Assembly (NCBI GenBank): GCA_029776065.1
Contig: JARVJP010000011.1
Span: forward strand, 124,001-188,000
Length of the DNA: 64,000 nucleotides
Origin: Nitrososphaeria archaeon
GTDB taxonomy: Archaea; Thermoproteota; Nitrososphaeria; JACIWG01
Direction: 5' to 3'
Shown: positions 1 through 8,642 of the stretch, piece by piece
Layout: the number at the start of each line of letters is the position of its first letter
Position numbering within the stretch: the stretch's first letter is position 1
The notes under the pieces: model-generated
Seen by the model: the letters and a program-made list of their open reading frames with translations, nothing else
Database searches by the model: none
What the model was told of the DNA's origin: nothing
Made by a program: the position numbers and the translations under genes

Positions 1-884
1 CCACCATGGATCGGATTGGCGGTACATGCGGCATCGCCGATGAAGAGTACGTTCTTTGCCACTAGCGAATAAAGACTTCTTCTTGTAGGGACTATTCCCC
101 CTCCTGCCTCTAATATTGACGACTTCTGCAGGTCTTCTCTTCTACGGATTACCTCCTTAAGTTTATCTTTAGGATTAATATTTCTTCCACCTTGTACTCC
201 CACACCTATGTTAAGTGTGTGTTCGTCTTGGGGGAAGTACCACCAATACCCTCCTGGGGCTAACTCTTGGTCGAGAAATATCTTTGCTATTCCTATGTCT
301 TCCACTTGCTCAACCCTTCTAATCTCTCTATACGCTACACTCACATCTTCTAATGATACATCCCTTTGTATGCCGGGTGTGTCAGGTATCTGTCTTCTAA
401 GAACAGCATCATACCCTGATGCATCAACGAAATACTCTGCTTTAATATATTGAGTGCTTTGACCTTTGCAGACCATTCTTAACTGAGTAGCTCTACCTCT
501 TTCATAAGATAGTGTAGTGGCTCTTGTATCTGCCATGAGCTCTGCTCCTTTATCAAGAGCCAAGCCTAATAACCATTGCCCAAATCTATGTCTGTCAAGA
601 GCGAGCCCCTCCCCTTCAACTGTTACTGCATATTTGGACGAAGGCGAGTAGACCTTTACAAAGTCGATTCTACCCTTAAATGTATCCTTAGGAGGATATG
701 GGAGTTTAACATTTTTTATGTGATGTAGTCCAAGAGCATCTCCACATACTTTTTTCCCAATGAGTTTTTCGACTTTGCAATCTACCAACAAAACCTTTAC
801 CCCTTTCTCGGCTAAAGAAAATGCCGTAAGCGCTCCTCCTGTACCCGCTCCTACAACAATCACATCATATTTCTCATCGGTCAT
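1..884 (-). CDS. Geranylgeranyl reductase family FAD oxidoreductase (C-terminus cut by window edge)
   Basis: The frame is open from the ATG at 884 to the window edge, giving 294 residues without a stop; the ORF track omits it because its end lies outside. The product begins MTDEKYDVIVVGAGTGGALT, an N-terminal FAD-binding Rossmann fold (GxGxxG). KKVCGDALG near residue 45 carries the conserved Cys-Gly of the family. GGYWWYFP near residue 225 is the family substrate-side motif, and FIGDAA...PIHGG at the visible end is the second FAD motif. Family members saturate the geranylgeranyl chains of archaeal ether lipids (digeranylgeranylglycerophospholipid reductase) or of other isoprenoids. Which substrate applies here cannot be told from sequence alone. 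It is the last visible gene of a minus-strand run that starts with nreA, 77 bases downstream of trm5. Confidence 0.88.
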   Translation of the reverse strand, partial: MTDEKYDVIVVGAGTGGALTAFSLAEKGVKVLLVDCKVEKLIGKKVCGDALGLHHIKNVKLPYPPKDTFKGRIDFVKVYSPSSKYAVTVEGEGLALDRHRFGQWLLGLALDKGAELMADTRATTLSYERGRATQLRMVCKGQSTQYIKAEYFVDASGYDAVLRRQIPDTPGIQRDVSLEDVSVAYREIRRVEQVEDIGIAKIFLDQELAPGGYWWYFPQDEHTLNIGVGVQGGRNINPKDKLKEVIRRREDLQKSSILEAGGGIVPTRRSLYSLVAKNVLFIGDAACTANPIHG

Positions 885-961
885 ACGTATAATGTTACCG
901 TTCTAGGCTTAAAAAAAGGTTACGAAAGCTTAAGGCTATTATCTTTAATTTTCTAAAGCTT

Positions 962-1801
962 CTATGTCAAGTTAATGTCCAAAACAACCTGGTCTATTTT
1001 TGGGCCAACTTCTCTAACTACTTTGCCATTTATTGAATCTATTTTGAGTTTAGTTGGGTTTGATAGCTTTGGTAGTGTTTCCTCAATTACATCGTTTACG
1101 GGTTTCGACTTAACGTGGAGATATAGGTGAATTGTTCCCCCCTCTTCCTTAAGCGCCTTAACAGCGTAGGGGAAATAGTCTAAGGCCCTCTCGGGGAAAG
1201 GCATTAACACTCGATCTGCAGAAGATAGTAGCCTGCTTTCTATTGCCCGTCCAGCATCCCCTAAAAGCGCTATCACTCTATCATCTACTTTGTTTATAAA
1301 GGCATTCCTTAAAATCATCTCGTATGCGTAAGGGTTCACATCTATCGCGTAATTAAATGATGTTTTAACCTGCTTCGCAATTATTATTGAAAAAGTCCCT
1401 ACCCCCGCGAACATGTTGACTACCACCTCATCATCCTTTACCAAGTTCGCAATTCTTAGACGCTCCCCAGATAGTCGAGGAGAGAAATACACTTTCTGGA
1501 TGTCTAAAAGAAATCTGCATCCGCTTTCTTTATGCTCTGTATATGTTCGATTTTCTCCAGCGAGGTATTCTAGTTCCATTAACCTGTACTCTCCATAAAT
1601 AGGTGATGCTTGTCTGAAGACAGCCTTTATGTTCTTAACATTCTTCAATAATGTTTGAGCGATAAGTTCCTTCTTCGGCAAAAGGGTGTCAGGTATCTTT
1701 ACGATCGCGATGTCACCTATGACGTCAAAACCAGAAATAACGTCCTTAAGTTCATCTCTCGTAAGTATATCTGCGAGGATTTCTTTGATAAGGCGGCCCA
1801 A
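962..1801 (-). CDS. trm5: tRNA (guanine37-N1)-methyltransferase, Trm5/Taw2 family
   Basis: Trm5 transfers a methyl group from SAM to N1 of G37 in tRNA; the related Taw2 transfers an aminocarboxypropyl group in wyosine synthesis. The product shows the family core: FDVIGDIAI (25-33), YFSPRLSGERLRIA (105-118), SAM motif NMFAGVGTFS (129-138), DVNPYAYE, and LMPFPERALDYF at the motif IV position where Trm5 has N/P-L-P. It is 279 residues long, shorter than Trm5 forms that carry the extra N-terminal D1 domain, so only D2 and the catalytic domain are present. The only start in frame is TTG at 1801, because a stop codon lies one codon upstream. I favour Trm5 over Taw2 on motif IV, with some doubt. Confidence 0.85.
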   Translation of the reverse strand: MGRLIKEILADILTRDELKDVISGFDVIGDIAIVKIPDTLLPKKELIAQTLLKNVKNIKAVFRQASPIYGEYRLMELEYLAGENRTYTEHKESGCRFLLDIQKVYFSPRLSGERLRIANLVKDDEVVVNMFAGVGTFSIIIAKQVKTSFNYAIDVNPYAYEMILRNAFINKVDDRVIALLGDAGRAIESRLLSSADRVLMPFPERALDYFPYAVKALKEEGGTIHLYLHVKSKPVNDVIEETLPKLSNPTKLKIDSINGKVVREVGPKIDQVVLDINLT

Positions 1802-1867
1802 TTTTTATTTCACTTTTGATCATAACTAGGGGCGGCTCTGACTGTTAAAAGCTTGATGCTAAAAGGC

Positions 1868-3676
1868 TTATTCTTCTCCTTCGACTCTAGTAATGTAATA
1901 GTATCTATCTTCTTCTTTCTGTGCTCTATCAAGCTTGCTCTTTGGCTTATTTATCCTAGGCCTTCCAGTCTCATAATCCCTTCTATACGTTATACCTAAC
2001 TCTTTAAGAAAGGAGTTCATACCCTCGTTCTTTCTTAAAGGGCTTTCCGCTTCCCCTATGATTGAAGGCTTTCCTTTAAATATCATTAGCTTATCTGAAA
2101 CTATGTCAATAAGCTGTACATCGTGGTCTACAATTATTGCTGATTTGTTTCTAGAACGTACATATCGTTGAATTATCTTGGCTAATTCAACTCTATCTTC
2201 GGCGTCTATAAAGGCTGATGGTTCGTCAAGGGCGTATATTTCTGTATTTTGGAGAAGTGTTGCTGTGACTGCGGTCTTTTGAAGCTCCCCCCCACTAAGC
2301 TTTTGAAGTTCTTTTTCAAAGAGCTTATCTACATGTAATGGGACAATTATCTCATTATATTCTGATATAGAAGTAACATCTCTTCCTGCTATGTTATCTA
2401 GTAACTCTTTGACATTTTGACGTTCTTTAGGTGGAGTAACATATTGAGGTTTATATGCGATCTTTGAATTTGACTTGACTGTTCCTACGTCTGGCTTCTC
2501 CACCCCAGCGATAATCTTAATAAAAGTAGTCTTACCTAATGCGTTGGCTCCTACTACTCCAATGACTTCCCCAACTCTGAGCCTACCTCTCCTAACCTTT
2601 AGGCTAAAATCCCCATAGGTCTTCTCAAGCTCTGTATATTCTACTATTGGAATAGTGTCTATTGATTCGGTACCTGGGGCATAAACGTCAAAGATTATTC
2701 TCTTGTCCCTAAATCGCACATTCTCTTCAGGTATGTACCCATCCAGGAAGGCATTAATTCCAGCCTTTGTAGGCATGACTTGTGAGACAATGCCGTATAC
2801 TCCTGGTTCTCCATATATTAGGTGTATATGGTCGCTAAGATAATCTAGGATCGTTAGATCGTGTTCGACTACAAAGACGCATTTCCCCTCCTTTGCGACA
2901 TCCATTATTACTTGTGAAACTGCCAATCTTTGATATACATCGTTAAAGGAGGAGGGCTCATCGAAAAAGTATATGTCAGCGTCCTTTGCAGCAGCAACAG
3001 CGATTGACAACCTTTGAAGCTCTCCCCCACTTAGTTGAGGGATGCTTTTTGTTATAGAATCTTTAAGGTTAAGCTGTTCTATTAATTCCTTTAAAACACC
3101 TCTCTGATCCACCATATTGAGAAGTGATAGACCATCCTTTGTCCAAAGTTTTGTTAAATTGTAAACGGCCTGCGGTTTCACGCTGACTCTAAGCTTATTG
3201 TTCGCGATCTTCTCGAAGTGATCTTTCAAGGCTGTTCCCTTAAAGTAGTTTAAAATCTCCTCCCAAGAAACCTCTCCTTCTAATCCAAGATTTGGCTTCA
3301 GAAGGCCTGACATTATACTTATAACCGTCGTCTTTCCTACACCATTTCTTCCTAGAACGCCTATCACGGAATTTGGTCTCGGTGTTGGTAATCTGTATAG
3401 TCGATAGCTGTTCGGGCCGTATTGGTGTATCTTATCTTTTAATAATTCCTCTGCTAGGTTGACTATGCTGACCGCGTCAAAGGGGCATCTTTTAACACAA
3501 ATACCGCAACCTGTGCATAGTATCTCACTAATTACAGGAAAGTCATCTTCACCTTTCTTTATGGTGTCTTTTTTCATCTTGTTTATGGGACATACATTGA
3601 TGCAGATGTAAGGGCACTTTTTAGGGTTGCATAATTCCCTATCTATTACCGCAATTCTATGTGGCATAAATTTCAC
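1868..3676 (-). CDS. rli1: ABCE1/Rli1 ribosome recycling ATPase
   Basis: ABCE1 splits ribosomes after termination with aPelota/aRF1 and acts again in initiation. The 602-residue product has the full architecture. Two ferredoxin-like 4Fe-4S motifs come first (CNPKKCPYICINVCP and CTGCGICVKRCPFDA, residues about 16-70). NBD1 has Walker A GRNGVGKTT and signature LSGGELQR. NBD2 has GANALGKTT and LSGGELQK, and a D-loop/Walker B (YALDEPSAF) is visible. NBD2 Walker A has A-L in place of the more usual N-G/I, but Gly, Lys and Thr are kept. It follows the 161-residue membrane protein with a 3-base gap, so the two are probably cotranscribed. Length and domains are normal for the family. Confidence 0.97.
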   Translation of the reverse strand: MKFMPHRIAVIDRELCNPKKCPYICINVCPINKMKKDTIKKGEDDFPVISEILCTGCGICVKRCPFDAVSIVNLAEELLKDKIHQYGPNSYRLYRLPTPRPNSVIGVLGRNGVGKTTVISIMSGLLKPNLGLEGEVSWEEILNYFKGTALKDHFEKIANNKLRVSVKPQAVYNLTKLWTKDGLSLLNMVDQRGVLKELIEQLNLKDSITKSIPQLSGGELQRLSIAVAAAKDADIYFFDEPSSFNDVYQRLAVSQVIMDVAKEGKCVFVVEHDLTILDYLSDHIHLIYGEPGVYGIVSQVMPTKAGINAFLDGYIPEENVRFRDKRIIFDVYAPGTESIDTIPIVEYTELEKTYGDFSLKVRRGRLRVGEVIGVVGANALGKTTFIKIIAGVEKPDVGTVKSNSKIAYKPQYVTPPKERQNVKELLDNIAGRDVTSISEYNEIIVPLHVDKLFEKELQKLSGGELQKTAVTATLLQNTEIYALDEPSAFIDAEDRVELAKIIQRYVRSRNKSAIIVDHDVQLIDIVSDKLMIFKGKPSIIGEAESPLRKNEGMNSFLKELGITYRRDYETGRPRINKPKSKLDRAQKEEDRYYYITRVEGEE

Positions 3677-3679
3677 TAA

Positions 3680-4165
3680 CTATTCTTCTACTAGACGGGA
3701 TGGTATTGGGCAGAAGCCACATATATCTCCATCGTTGTAAGCCTTAATGTTTTCGGCGGTGTAAACGGTCTTAAGCTTCTTCCAAACCTCTTTTTCTGTT
3801 GCATTAGAGTTTAGATGAATCACCTCGTGATCTATGATTAGCTTTTTGAATTTACATCTTTGACATTCTTTCCTTATAAATATTAGGCCGATAATGAACC
3901 TATTAATTAATATTGTTATACCTATCGAACCTATCAAAAAGAAGAACAGTACGAATGAGATTGCACCAAAGTATTCAAATGAAAGCGCGCTAAGGATTAA
4001 CCATAAGCCTGTAAAGATGGCACCTAATAAACCAATCATGTTATCTCTATTGAACGAGAAAGCAAGATTTTGTTTGTTCACATAATGTATTAAAAGATGC
4101 GGTATCAAAACTAGGATTAAAGGGTTTATTACCACGATTTTGTAAGTCTCTTTCTTTTCACTCAT
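3680..4165 (-). CDS. Small membrane protein with two CxxC pairs, unknown function
   Basis: I do not recognise this 161-residue protein. It has about three hydrophobic segments (INPLILVLIPHLLI; a long pair covering GLLGAIFTGLWLILSAL and ISFVLFFFLIGSIGITIL) followed by a soluble tail. The tail carries CQRC near residue 98 and CGFC near residue 149, which could form a Cys4 metal site. It lies between a radical SAM gene (12 bases upstream) and rli1 (3 bases downstream), all on one strand, so it is almost certainly in the same transcript. The spacing suggests a translation- or repair-linked role, but nothing in the sequence proves one. Confidence 0.8.
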   Translation of the reverse strand: MSEKKETYKIVVINPLILVLIPHLLIHYVNKQNLAFSFNRDNMIGLLGAIFTGLWLILSALSFEYFGAISFVLFFFLIGSIGITILINRFIIGLIFIRKECQRCKFKKLIIDHEVIHLNSNATEKEVWKKLKTVYTAENIKAYNDGDICGFCPIPSRLVEE

Positions 4166-4177
4166 TTACAGACACCT

Positions 4178-4990
4178 TTATGGGAAGGCGGGTTCAACGC
4201 TTGCACCAACTTGTTTACTAGTTCTTAAGATTTTAGAGTATACACCTTCCACATACTCACGGTGCAAACTTTCCTTAATTTTAATGTAATCTTCTATACC
4301 CATCTTTTCTTGTAACCTCTTAGAGAGTATGGGCTTAAGTCTTAAAACATCGTACAATACCCTACTATGTGTTCTTTTGGCTATATTTAATATATTTTCT
4401 ATTGTTCTATCATCATCGTTATAGTCTGGGATTATGGGTCCGTAGAAAATGTACGTTTTAACACGCCTCTCAGAGAACGTTTCTAACCCTTGTACTCTCA
4501 CCTCAGGAAGGGGCGCCATCGGCTCAAACTTCCTAGAAAAATCTTTATCTAATGAGGTTATTGTAAATCCTACTTCAACATTGTCTCCTTTGATTAGGTC
4601 TTGATCTCTGAGGATCAGGCTTGATTTGGTTTGAAATGAAATCTTGAACCTGTTTGCTAGCAGTGTCTCAATAGTTCTTCTCGCTAAGCAGAGTTTTTTT
4701 TCATAGGGTTGGTAGGCGTCTGTTACTGTGCTGAATCCTACAATGCCAGGTTTGAGCCTACGAACCTGTCTTGTCAGAGCTTCATGTATGTTCTCTTTTG
4801 CGTAGACTTCTCCACCCCATTGGTCTTTAAATTCACGTCTTTTTAAGACATCAGGTACATAGCAGTATATGCATGCGTGCTCACATCCTACATACGGGTT
4901 TACCGTATAGTCCAATCCAGGTAAACTGCTTTTTGATAAAGCTGAAGTACACCTTACTTTACTATAAGTCACCTTACTTTCTTGACTCAA
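4178..4990 (-). CDS. Radical SAM protein, SPL/DNA photolyase-like (COG1533 type)
   Basis: The product has the radical SAM motif C36-x3-C40-x2-C43 in GCEHACIYCYVP, preceded by DYTVNPYVGC, which is typical of the spore photoproduct lyase-like family often annotated as DNA repair photolyase. Downstream blocks FQTKSSLILRD and GFTITSLD fit the same family. The reaction of archaeal members is not established. At 270 residues it is normal in length. It sits 47 bases downstream of nreA, itself a DNA-damage protein, and upstream of the small membrane protein and rli1. A repair role is inference from family name and neighbour. Confidence 0.85.
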   Translation of the reverse strand: MSQESKVTYSKVRCTSALSKSSLPGLDYTVNPYVGCEHACIYCYVPDVLKRREFKDQWGGEVYAKENIHEALTRQVRRLKPGIVGFSTVTDAYQPYEKKLCLARRTIETLLANRFKISFQTKSSLILRDQDLIKGDNVEVGFTITSLDKDFSRKFEPMAPLPEVRVQGLETFSERRVKTYIFYGPIIPDYNDDDRTIENILNIAKRTHSRVLYDVLRLKPILSKRLQEKMGIEDYIKIKESLHREYVEGVYSKILRTSKQVGASVEPAFP

Positions 4991-5037
4991 TTTATGTATC
5001 TCTTTGAAAAAGAGATCCTACTGGTTTTTAAAAATTT

Positions 5038-6351
5038 CTAATCCCCACTCCCAAAATAGTTAGATAACCTCCGCTGGAAGACATGGTTTTTTAAAATTTC
5101 ACTTTTTTGTATCCACTTCCTAAGCGGGACTGTTAAAGCCTCTGACAGCCCTCTAAAAGCCTGCTCTAGATCTTCAAATGTTGAAGGCCTTTGTTGGAAT
5201 AATCTTCTAATGTTTTCTCTGACAAACCAAACTCCTAATGGTAGTGGGAACTCCGGGTGTATTTCTCTTAAGACCAATGCTGTGGCTTGACGGCGTATCT
5301 TGTTCAAAGCTTCCGCGGTCGCTAACCTAGCAGAAAAGTAGCATCCTCCTATACTAGGATATGTTTTTCTACCCCCATAACTCTCATAGTCTCCTCCAAC
5401 GTCTACTTCAGAAAGGTTTTGGTTCCAGAAAGTACCTGGGAACCACGCTTCCATCCACTCATAACTCCACTTTTCAGGTAAGAGCAGAGCCACGAAAATG
5501 TTATTCATATAAGTATGTCTGTAAAGTAAAAACTTGTCTATTGTATCATAATCTTTTATTCTCTTAATGATTTCGGAGGATATTATGCTGTCAACAGCAG
5601 TTATACTCCATCTTGTAGGAACTAACCTACGATTTTTCTTTAAACCGAACATGCCGACACTGAAAGCCCTTTGGATCCTACTCACCTCGACTCCTGATCG
5701 ATACAATTCTAATACTGCCTCTTGTGCTAACAAATCAGTATCATAGTATAGTTTTTCTATAGATCGATCTGAATGTGTACTTTGTAATCTGAAACTTTTT
5801 ATTGGGGCACTTGGTCCAAAAGGTTGTGAATGGTCGTCTAGATAGATAGTTCCAATAGGTCTTTTTGTAAATTCGACTTCTGAGTCTGCAGGTCTAGAGC
5901 TCATGGCTAACTCATGTAATGTGTCGAGAAACCTGTTCACAGTCCTAACCTCTGTTACCTTGATGTCAACTTTACCCCTTAGAAGAGAATATCTATAGTC
6001 AATTATCTGTTCGAGAGGAGTTCCTATCCATTTTTCAGGTAGATCCATTATTACAGTGTCCCCTAAAATGGGGGGTACCATAGGGCCAACAGCTACCTTG
6101 GGGTATCCGTAACGGCCTACAAAGACCGAGGGAGGGGATGAACCTGAAACATAGTTCGAGCTTATTGGCTTTGAAACTTTGACCATTGAAATGGCTTTTA
6201 AGGTGATCGGGCAAACCGCCTTTCCGCAGAGTTTCCTTCCTCCACGACAGTATATGCATATTGAAGAAAACTTACTCTTTATAGAGATGCTACTGGCGTT
6301 GAATTCATTTATTATCTCTTCTGATACGATGTCGTGGAGAGTACTCATCAC
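5038..6351 (-). CDS. nreA: NreA DNA-repair protein with C-terminal PIP box
   Basis: Nre proteins (DUF650/DUF651) are archaeal proteins linked to DNA damage tolerance through PCNA. An N-terminal Cys cluster CIYCRGGRKLCGKAVCPI (about 32-49) resembles a zinc site. Conserved core segments include SSPPSVFVGRYGYPKV, PIGTIYLDDHSQPFGPSAP and GGCYFSARLA. The extreme C-terminus reads QRRLSNYFG, matching a PCNA-interacting peptide (Q-x-x-L-x-x-a-F/Y), so binding to the sliding clamp is well supported. It is the first gene of the minus-strand run ending in the geranylgeranyl reductase, and it is divergent from GGGP synthase with about 110 bases between starts. Confidence 0.93.
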   Translation of the reverse strand: MMSTLHDIVSEEIINEFNASSISIKSKFSSICIYCRGGRKLCGKAVCPITLKAISMVKVSKPISSNYVSGSSPPSVFVGRYGYPKVAVGPMVPPILGDTVIMDLPEKWIGTPLEQIIDYRYSLLRGKVDIKVTEVRTVNRFLDTLHELAMSSRPADSEVEFTKRPIGTIYLDDHSQPFGPSAPIKSFRLQSTHSDRSIEKLYYDTDLLAQEAVLELYRSGVEVSRIQRAFSVGMFGLKKNRRLVPTRWSITAVDSIISSEIIKRIKDYDTIDKFLLYRHTYMNNIFVALLLPEKWSYEWMEAWFPGTFWNQNLSEVDVGGDYESYGGRKTYPSIGGCYFSARLATAEALNKIRRQATALVLREIHPEFPLPLGVWFVRENIRRLFQQRPSTFEDLEQAFRGLSEALTVPLRKWIQKSEILKNHVFQRRLSNYFGSGD

Positions 6352-6460
6352 TCATACCTGTTGACTAGGTACTTTGTTTTAAACTTATACATTTAAGATG
6401 ATGGTCATAGTTTATTTTAAAAGTTTAACTATATTTTTGTGAACCTGTAGGTGTGCAATT

Positions 6461-7162
6461 ATGGTGTCTTTTACTACTCCTTGGAGAAATTGGAAGCATG
6501 TAACTAAACTCGATCCAGATAAGAATAACTCGCAGGATATTATAAAGGCCGTTCTAGAGGGAGGTACTGACGCTATACTTGTTGGAGGAACGCAAGGTAT
6601 CACCCTTGAGAAGGTTAAGGATCTTAGAGCTAAACTTAAATGGTCGAAGATTCCTCTATTACTAGAACCTTCGAAGGCTGAAGCAGTTGACCTTTCTTAT
6701 GACTATTTTTTTGTTCCTTTGGTTGTGAATTCTCAAGAGAAATGGTGGGCAGGTGGTGCGCATATTAGTTGGATAAATTCACTTAAAACGGTTTTTGGTG
6801 GCTTTAATAAAATTCCATGGGAAAAGATAGTTATAGAAGCCTATGTTGTTTTGAATCCTGATGCAGCGGTAGCGAAGGTTACAAAATGTATAACGGACCT
6901 CAGTGTTGATCAAATCGTATCGCACGCGGTCTTTGCTGATCGAATTATGCATTCACCAATAGTGTACATTGAATATAGCGGAAAGTTCGGTGATCCAAAT
7001 GTCGTTAGAGCTGTAAAGGATAATCTAACCTATTCACATCTTTTTTATGGCGGTGGGATAGATTCTAGACAAAAAGCCGAAATAATGTCTAAGTATGCGA
7101 CGATCATAGTAGGAAACATAGTCTATGATGACATAGGAAAGTATAAACAGACAATACTTTAA
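6461..7162 (+). CDS. Geranylgeranylglyceryl phosphate synthase (PcrB/GGGPS group I)
   Basis: This TIM-barrel prenyltransferase joins glycerol-1-phosphate to geranylgeranyl diphosphate, the first committed step of archaeal ether lipids. The 233-residue product shows W-x-H-VTKLDPD at the N-terminus, the phosphate-binding motifs YIEYSG, YGGGI and VGNIVYDD, and the compact group I layout shared with bacterial PcrB. The ATG at 6461 follows a weak Shine-Dalgarno-like AGGTG, and TATTTTAAAA at about 6413 could be its TATA box. In an archaeon the substrate is most likely geranylgeranyl diphosphate. The gene is convergent with coaW, with 14 bases between stops. Confidence 0.93.
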   Translation: MVSFTTPWRNWKHVTKLDPDKNNSQDIIKAVLEGGTDAILVGGTQGITLEKVKDLRAKLKWSKIPLLLEPSKAEAVDLSYDYFFVPLVVNSQEKWWAGGAHISWINSLKTVFGGFNKIPWEKIVIEAYVVLNPDAAVAKVTKCITDLSVDQIVSHAVFADRIMHSPIVYIEYSGKFGDPNVVRAVKDNLTYSHLFYGGGIDSRQKAEIMSKYATIIVGNIVYDDIGKYKQTIL

Positions 7163-7176
7163 CATTTCCATTTGCC

Positions 7177-8004
7177 TTAGATTATCGCCTTTGCAGCCCC
7201 TATCGCAGTAGCATATAATGCGTTTACCGGTATAATACATCTTCCTCCCAGCATCTCCAATGTTTGAGAAAGTCTTTCTGAAAAAAGTTCTTGAGAGGGA
7301 AGTCTCCCAACGAACACTATATCGTTTTCTAGTTTTTTTTGTTTAGCAGCAAAATAAGTTAGGGTTACAATTATCTCGGATATCATAGTAACCAATCCTA
7401 AGGCAACGTCCTCAGGTCTGGTGTCATCACCTACTTTACCAAAGTTTGATGCAGTTGCGTTTGCCGGAATCCTTCCTATTGGCCCTCCTACAATGTCCTG
7501 TACAAGGAGATTAACCCTAGAAGCATCACCTGATCTCGCTCTTTTAAGTATGGTTGTGGCCCTGTCTTTGTTAAGTAGAAGCTTTCCTAATCCAACCATT
7601 GTTCCCCCGCCGATTCCCGTGCCACCTAAGTGTTCGACGTAATATCTTTTTTCCTCTAATTTTGCGTGTACTATTGCTGTTCCTGTTCCTACACTTGCTA
7701 CTATTGCTTCTTTCTTCCCGGAGAGGTGTAATCCTCCTACGCCTATCGCGTCAATTTCATCGACTATCTTGTACCTTAGATCTATCATATCGAGCTTAAG
7801 GTCTTTGGAAATCGATCCAGTTAACGCGACCTGTGACAAGTCCTTTATCTTGATTTTGCTATTTGATAAAAGCCTTCCTAAGCATCCTACCGCTGAAGCT
7901 ATTGAATCAGAGGCTTGAACTTCGGACAAAGTCCATATCTTGTTTTCATTAATAAGCACACCTTTGGTAACGCTCGCCCCTATATCAAGTCCAGCAACTA
8001 TCAT
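7177..8004 (-). CDS. coaW: Type II pantothenate kinase-like (CoaW family)
   Basis: Type II pantothenate kinases phosphorylate pantothenate in CoA synthesis and belong to the ASKHA fold. Visible blocks are phosphate-1 AGLDIGASVTKG (4-15), SVGTGTAIV near 105, and HLGGTGIGGGTMVGLGKLLL near 125, the hallmark stretch of CoaW enzymes. VFVGRLPSQ and NALYATAIGAAKA close the fold. The gene starts directly after the stop of the ECF substrate-binding subunit with no bases between, so the two are translationally coupled. Archaea usually make CoA through pantoate kinase and phosphopantothenate synthetase, which do not need free pantothenate, so this points to a salvage route. A different ASKHA sugar or vitamin kinase is possible but less likely. 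Confidence 0.82.
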   Translation of the reverse strand: MIVAGLDIGASVTKGVLINENKIWTLSEVQASDSIASAVGCLGRLLSNSKIKIKDLSQVALTGSISKDLKLDMIDLRYKIVDEIDAIGVGGLHLSGKKEAIVASVGTGTAIVHAKLEEKRYYVEHLGGTGIGGGTMVGLGKLLLNKDRATTILKRARSGDASRVNLLVQDIVGGPIGRIPANATASNFGKVGDDTRPEDVALGLVTMISEIIVTLTYFAAKQKKLENDIVFVGRLPSQELFSERLSQTLEMLGGRCIIPVNALYATAIGAAKAII

Positions 8005-8568
8005 TTAATTCACTTGAATTCTTGTCTTTATTGCTTTTACTAGTGGTGGAACAATTATATAAAGGAAAGGGGCTTCTGATAAAAAGGTCCATATTATTAA
8101 ATAAAGTGCTGGGATAAATGTCATGGGTGTTAACTCGTTCTGGAAGGGTAGTGGGAAATACTGGCTCCAAAGGTAAATTCCTACCCCTATTATGGTCGAC
8201 CCTATTGCCAAAGCGATCGTCGAAACAAACAGATATTTTTTCACGTTGAATTGTCTGCAGAATTGGCCTATTAAATAAAATGCAATATAATTCGAAGGCA
8301 CGCCAACTGTCAAACTTAAAAGGGGTATTCCATGCGATACAACGTCTGCTATAAAGATTCCTAGAGCTGCGGATGCTCCTCCAACCCTAGCTCCAAATAG
8401 TATGGCTACGGTTGCTGGTACAATTACAGCAGGCCAAAACTTGACTCCATAAAAATTTAACCCGAAGTATGTCGTTATCCCAACTACTGCGTAAAGTGCG
8501 CCTGAAATTGCAGTTACTGCGAGATTTTGGTACCTCCTATTTTTTTGTCTCGAATCAGAAGAGATCAT
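8005..8568 (-). CDS. ECF transporter S component, probably for pantothenate
   Basis: This 187-residue protein has about six hydrophobic segments and the first-helix pattern AVTAISGALYAVVGI, with small residues spaced as in S components that dock on EcfT. Energy-coupling factor transporters take up vitamins; the S component sets specificity and shares the EcfA/A'/T module. The stop touches the start of the pantothenate kinase, which argues for pantothenate. The nicotinate phosphoribosyltransferase 74 bases upstream keeps niacin as an alternative. A strong Shine-Dalgarno GGTGGAGG lies about 11 bases before the ATG. No EcfA or EcfT gene is in the window. Confidence 0.78.
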   Translation of the reverse strand: MISSDSRQKNRRYQNLAVTAISGALYAVVGITTYFGLNFYGVKFWPAVIVPATVAILFGARVGGASAALGIFIADVVSHGIPLLSLTVGVPSNYIAFYLIGQFCRQFNVKKYLFVSTIALAIGSTIIGVGIYLWSQYFPLPFQNELTPMTFIPALYLIIWTFLSEAPFLYIIVPPLVKAIKTRIQVN

Positions 8569-8642
8569 CTTAGTGAAGCCTCCACCTTTACAATTAATAT
8601 ATTTTATCTATAGTTTCTTAACATCACTATATAGATGTATGT

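Noticed and set aside
208-453. 81-residue plus-strand ORF in the track
   Set aside because: It lies wholly inside the reductase frame on the other strand and has no domain pattern; a shadow ORF.
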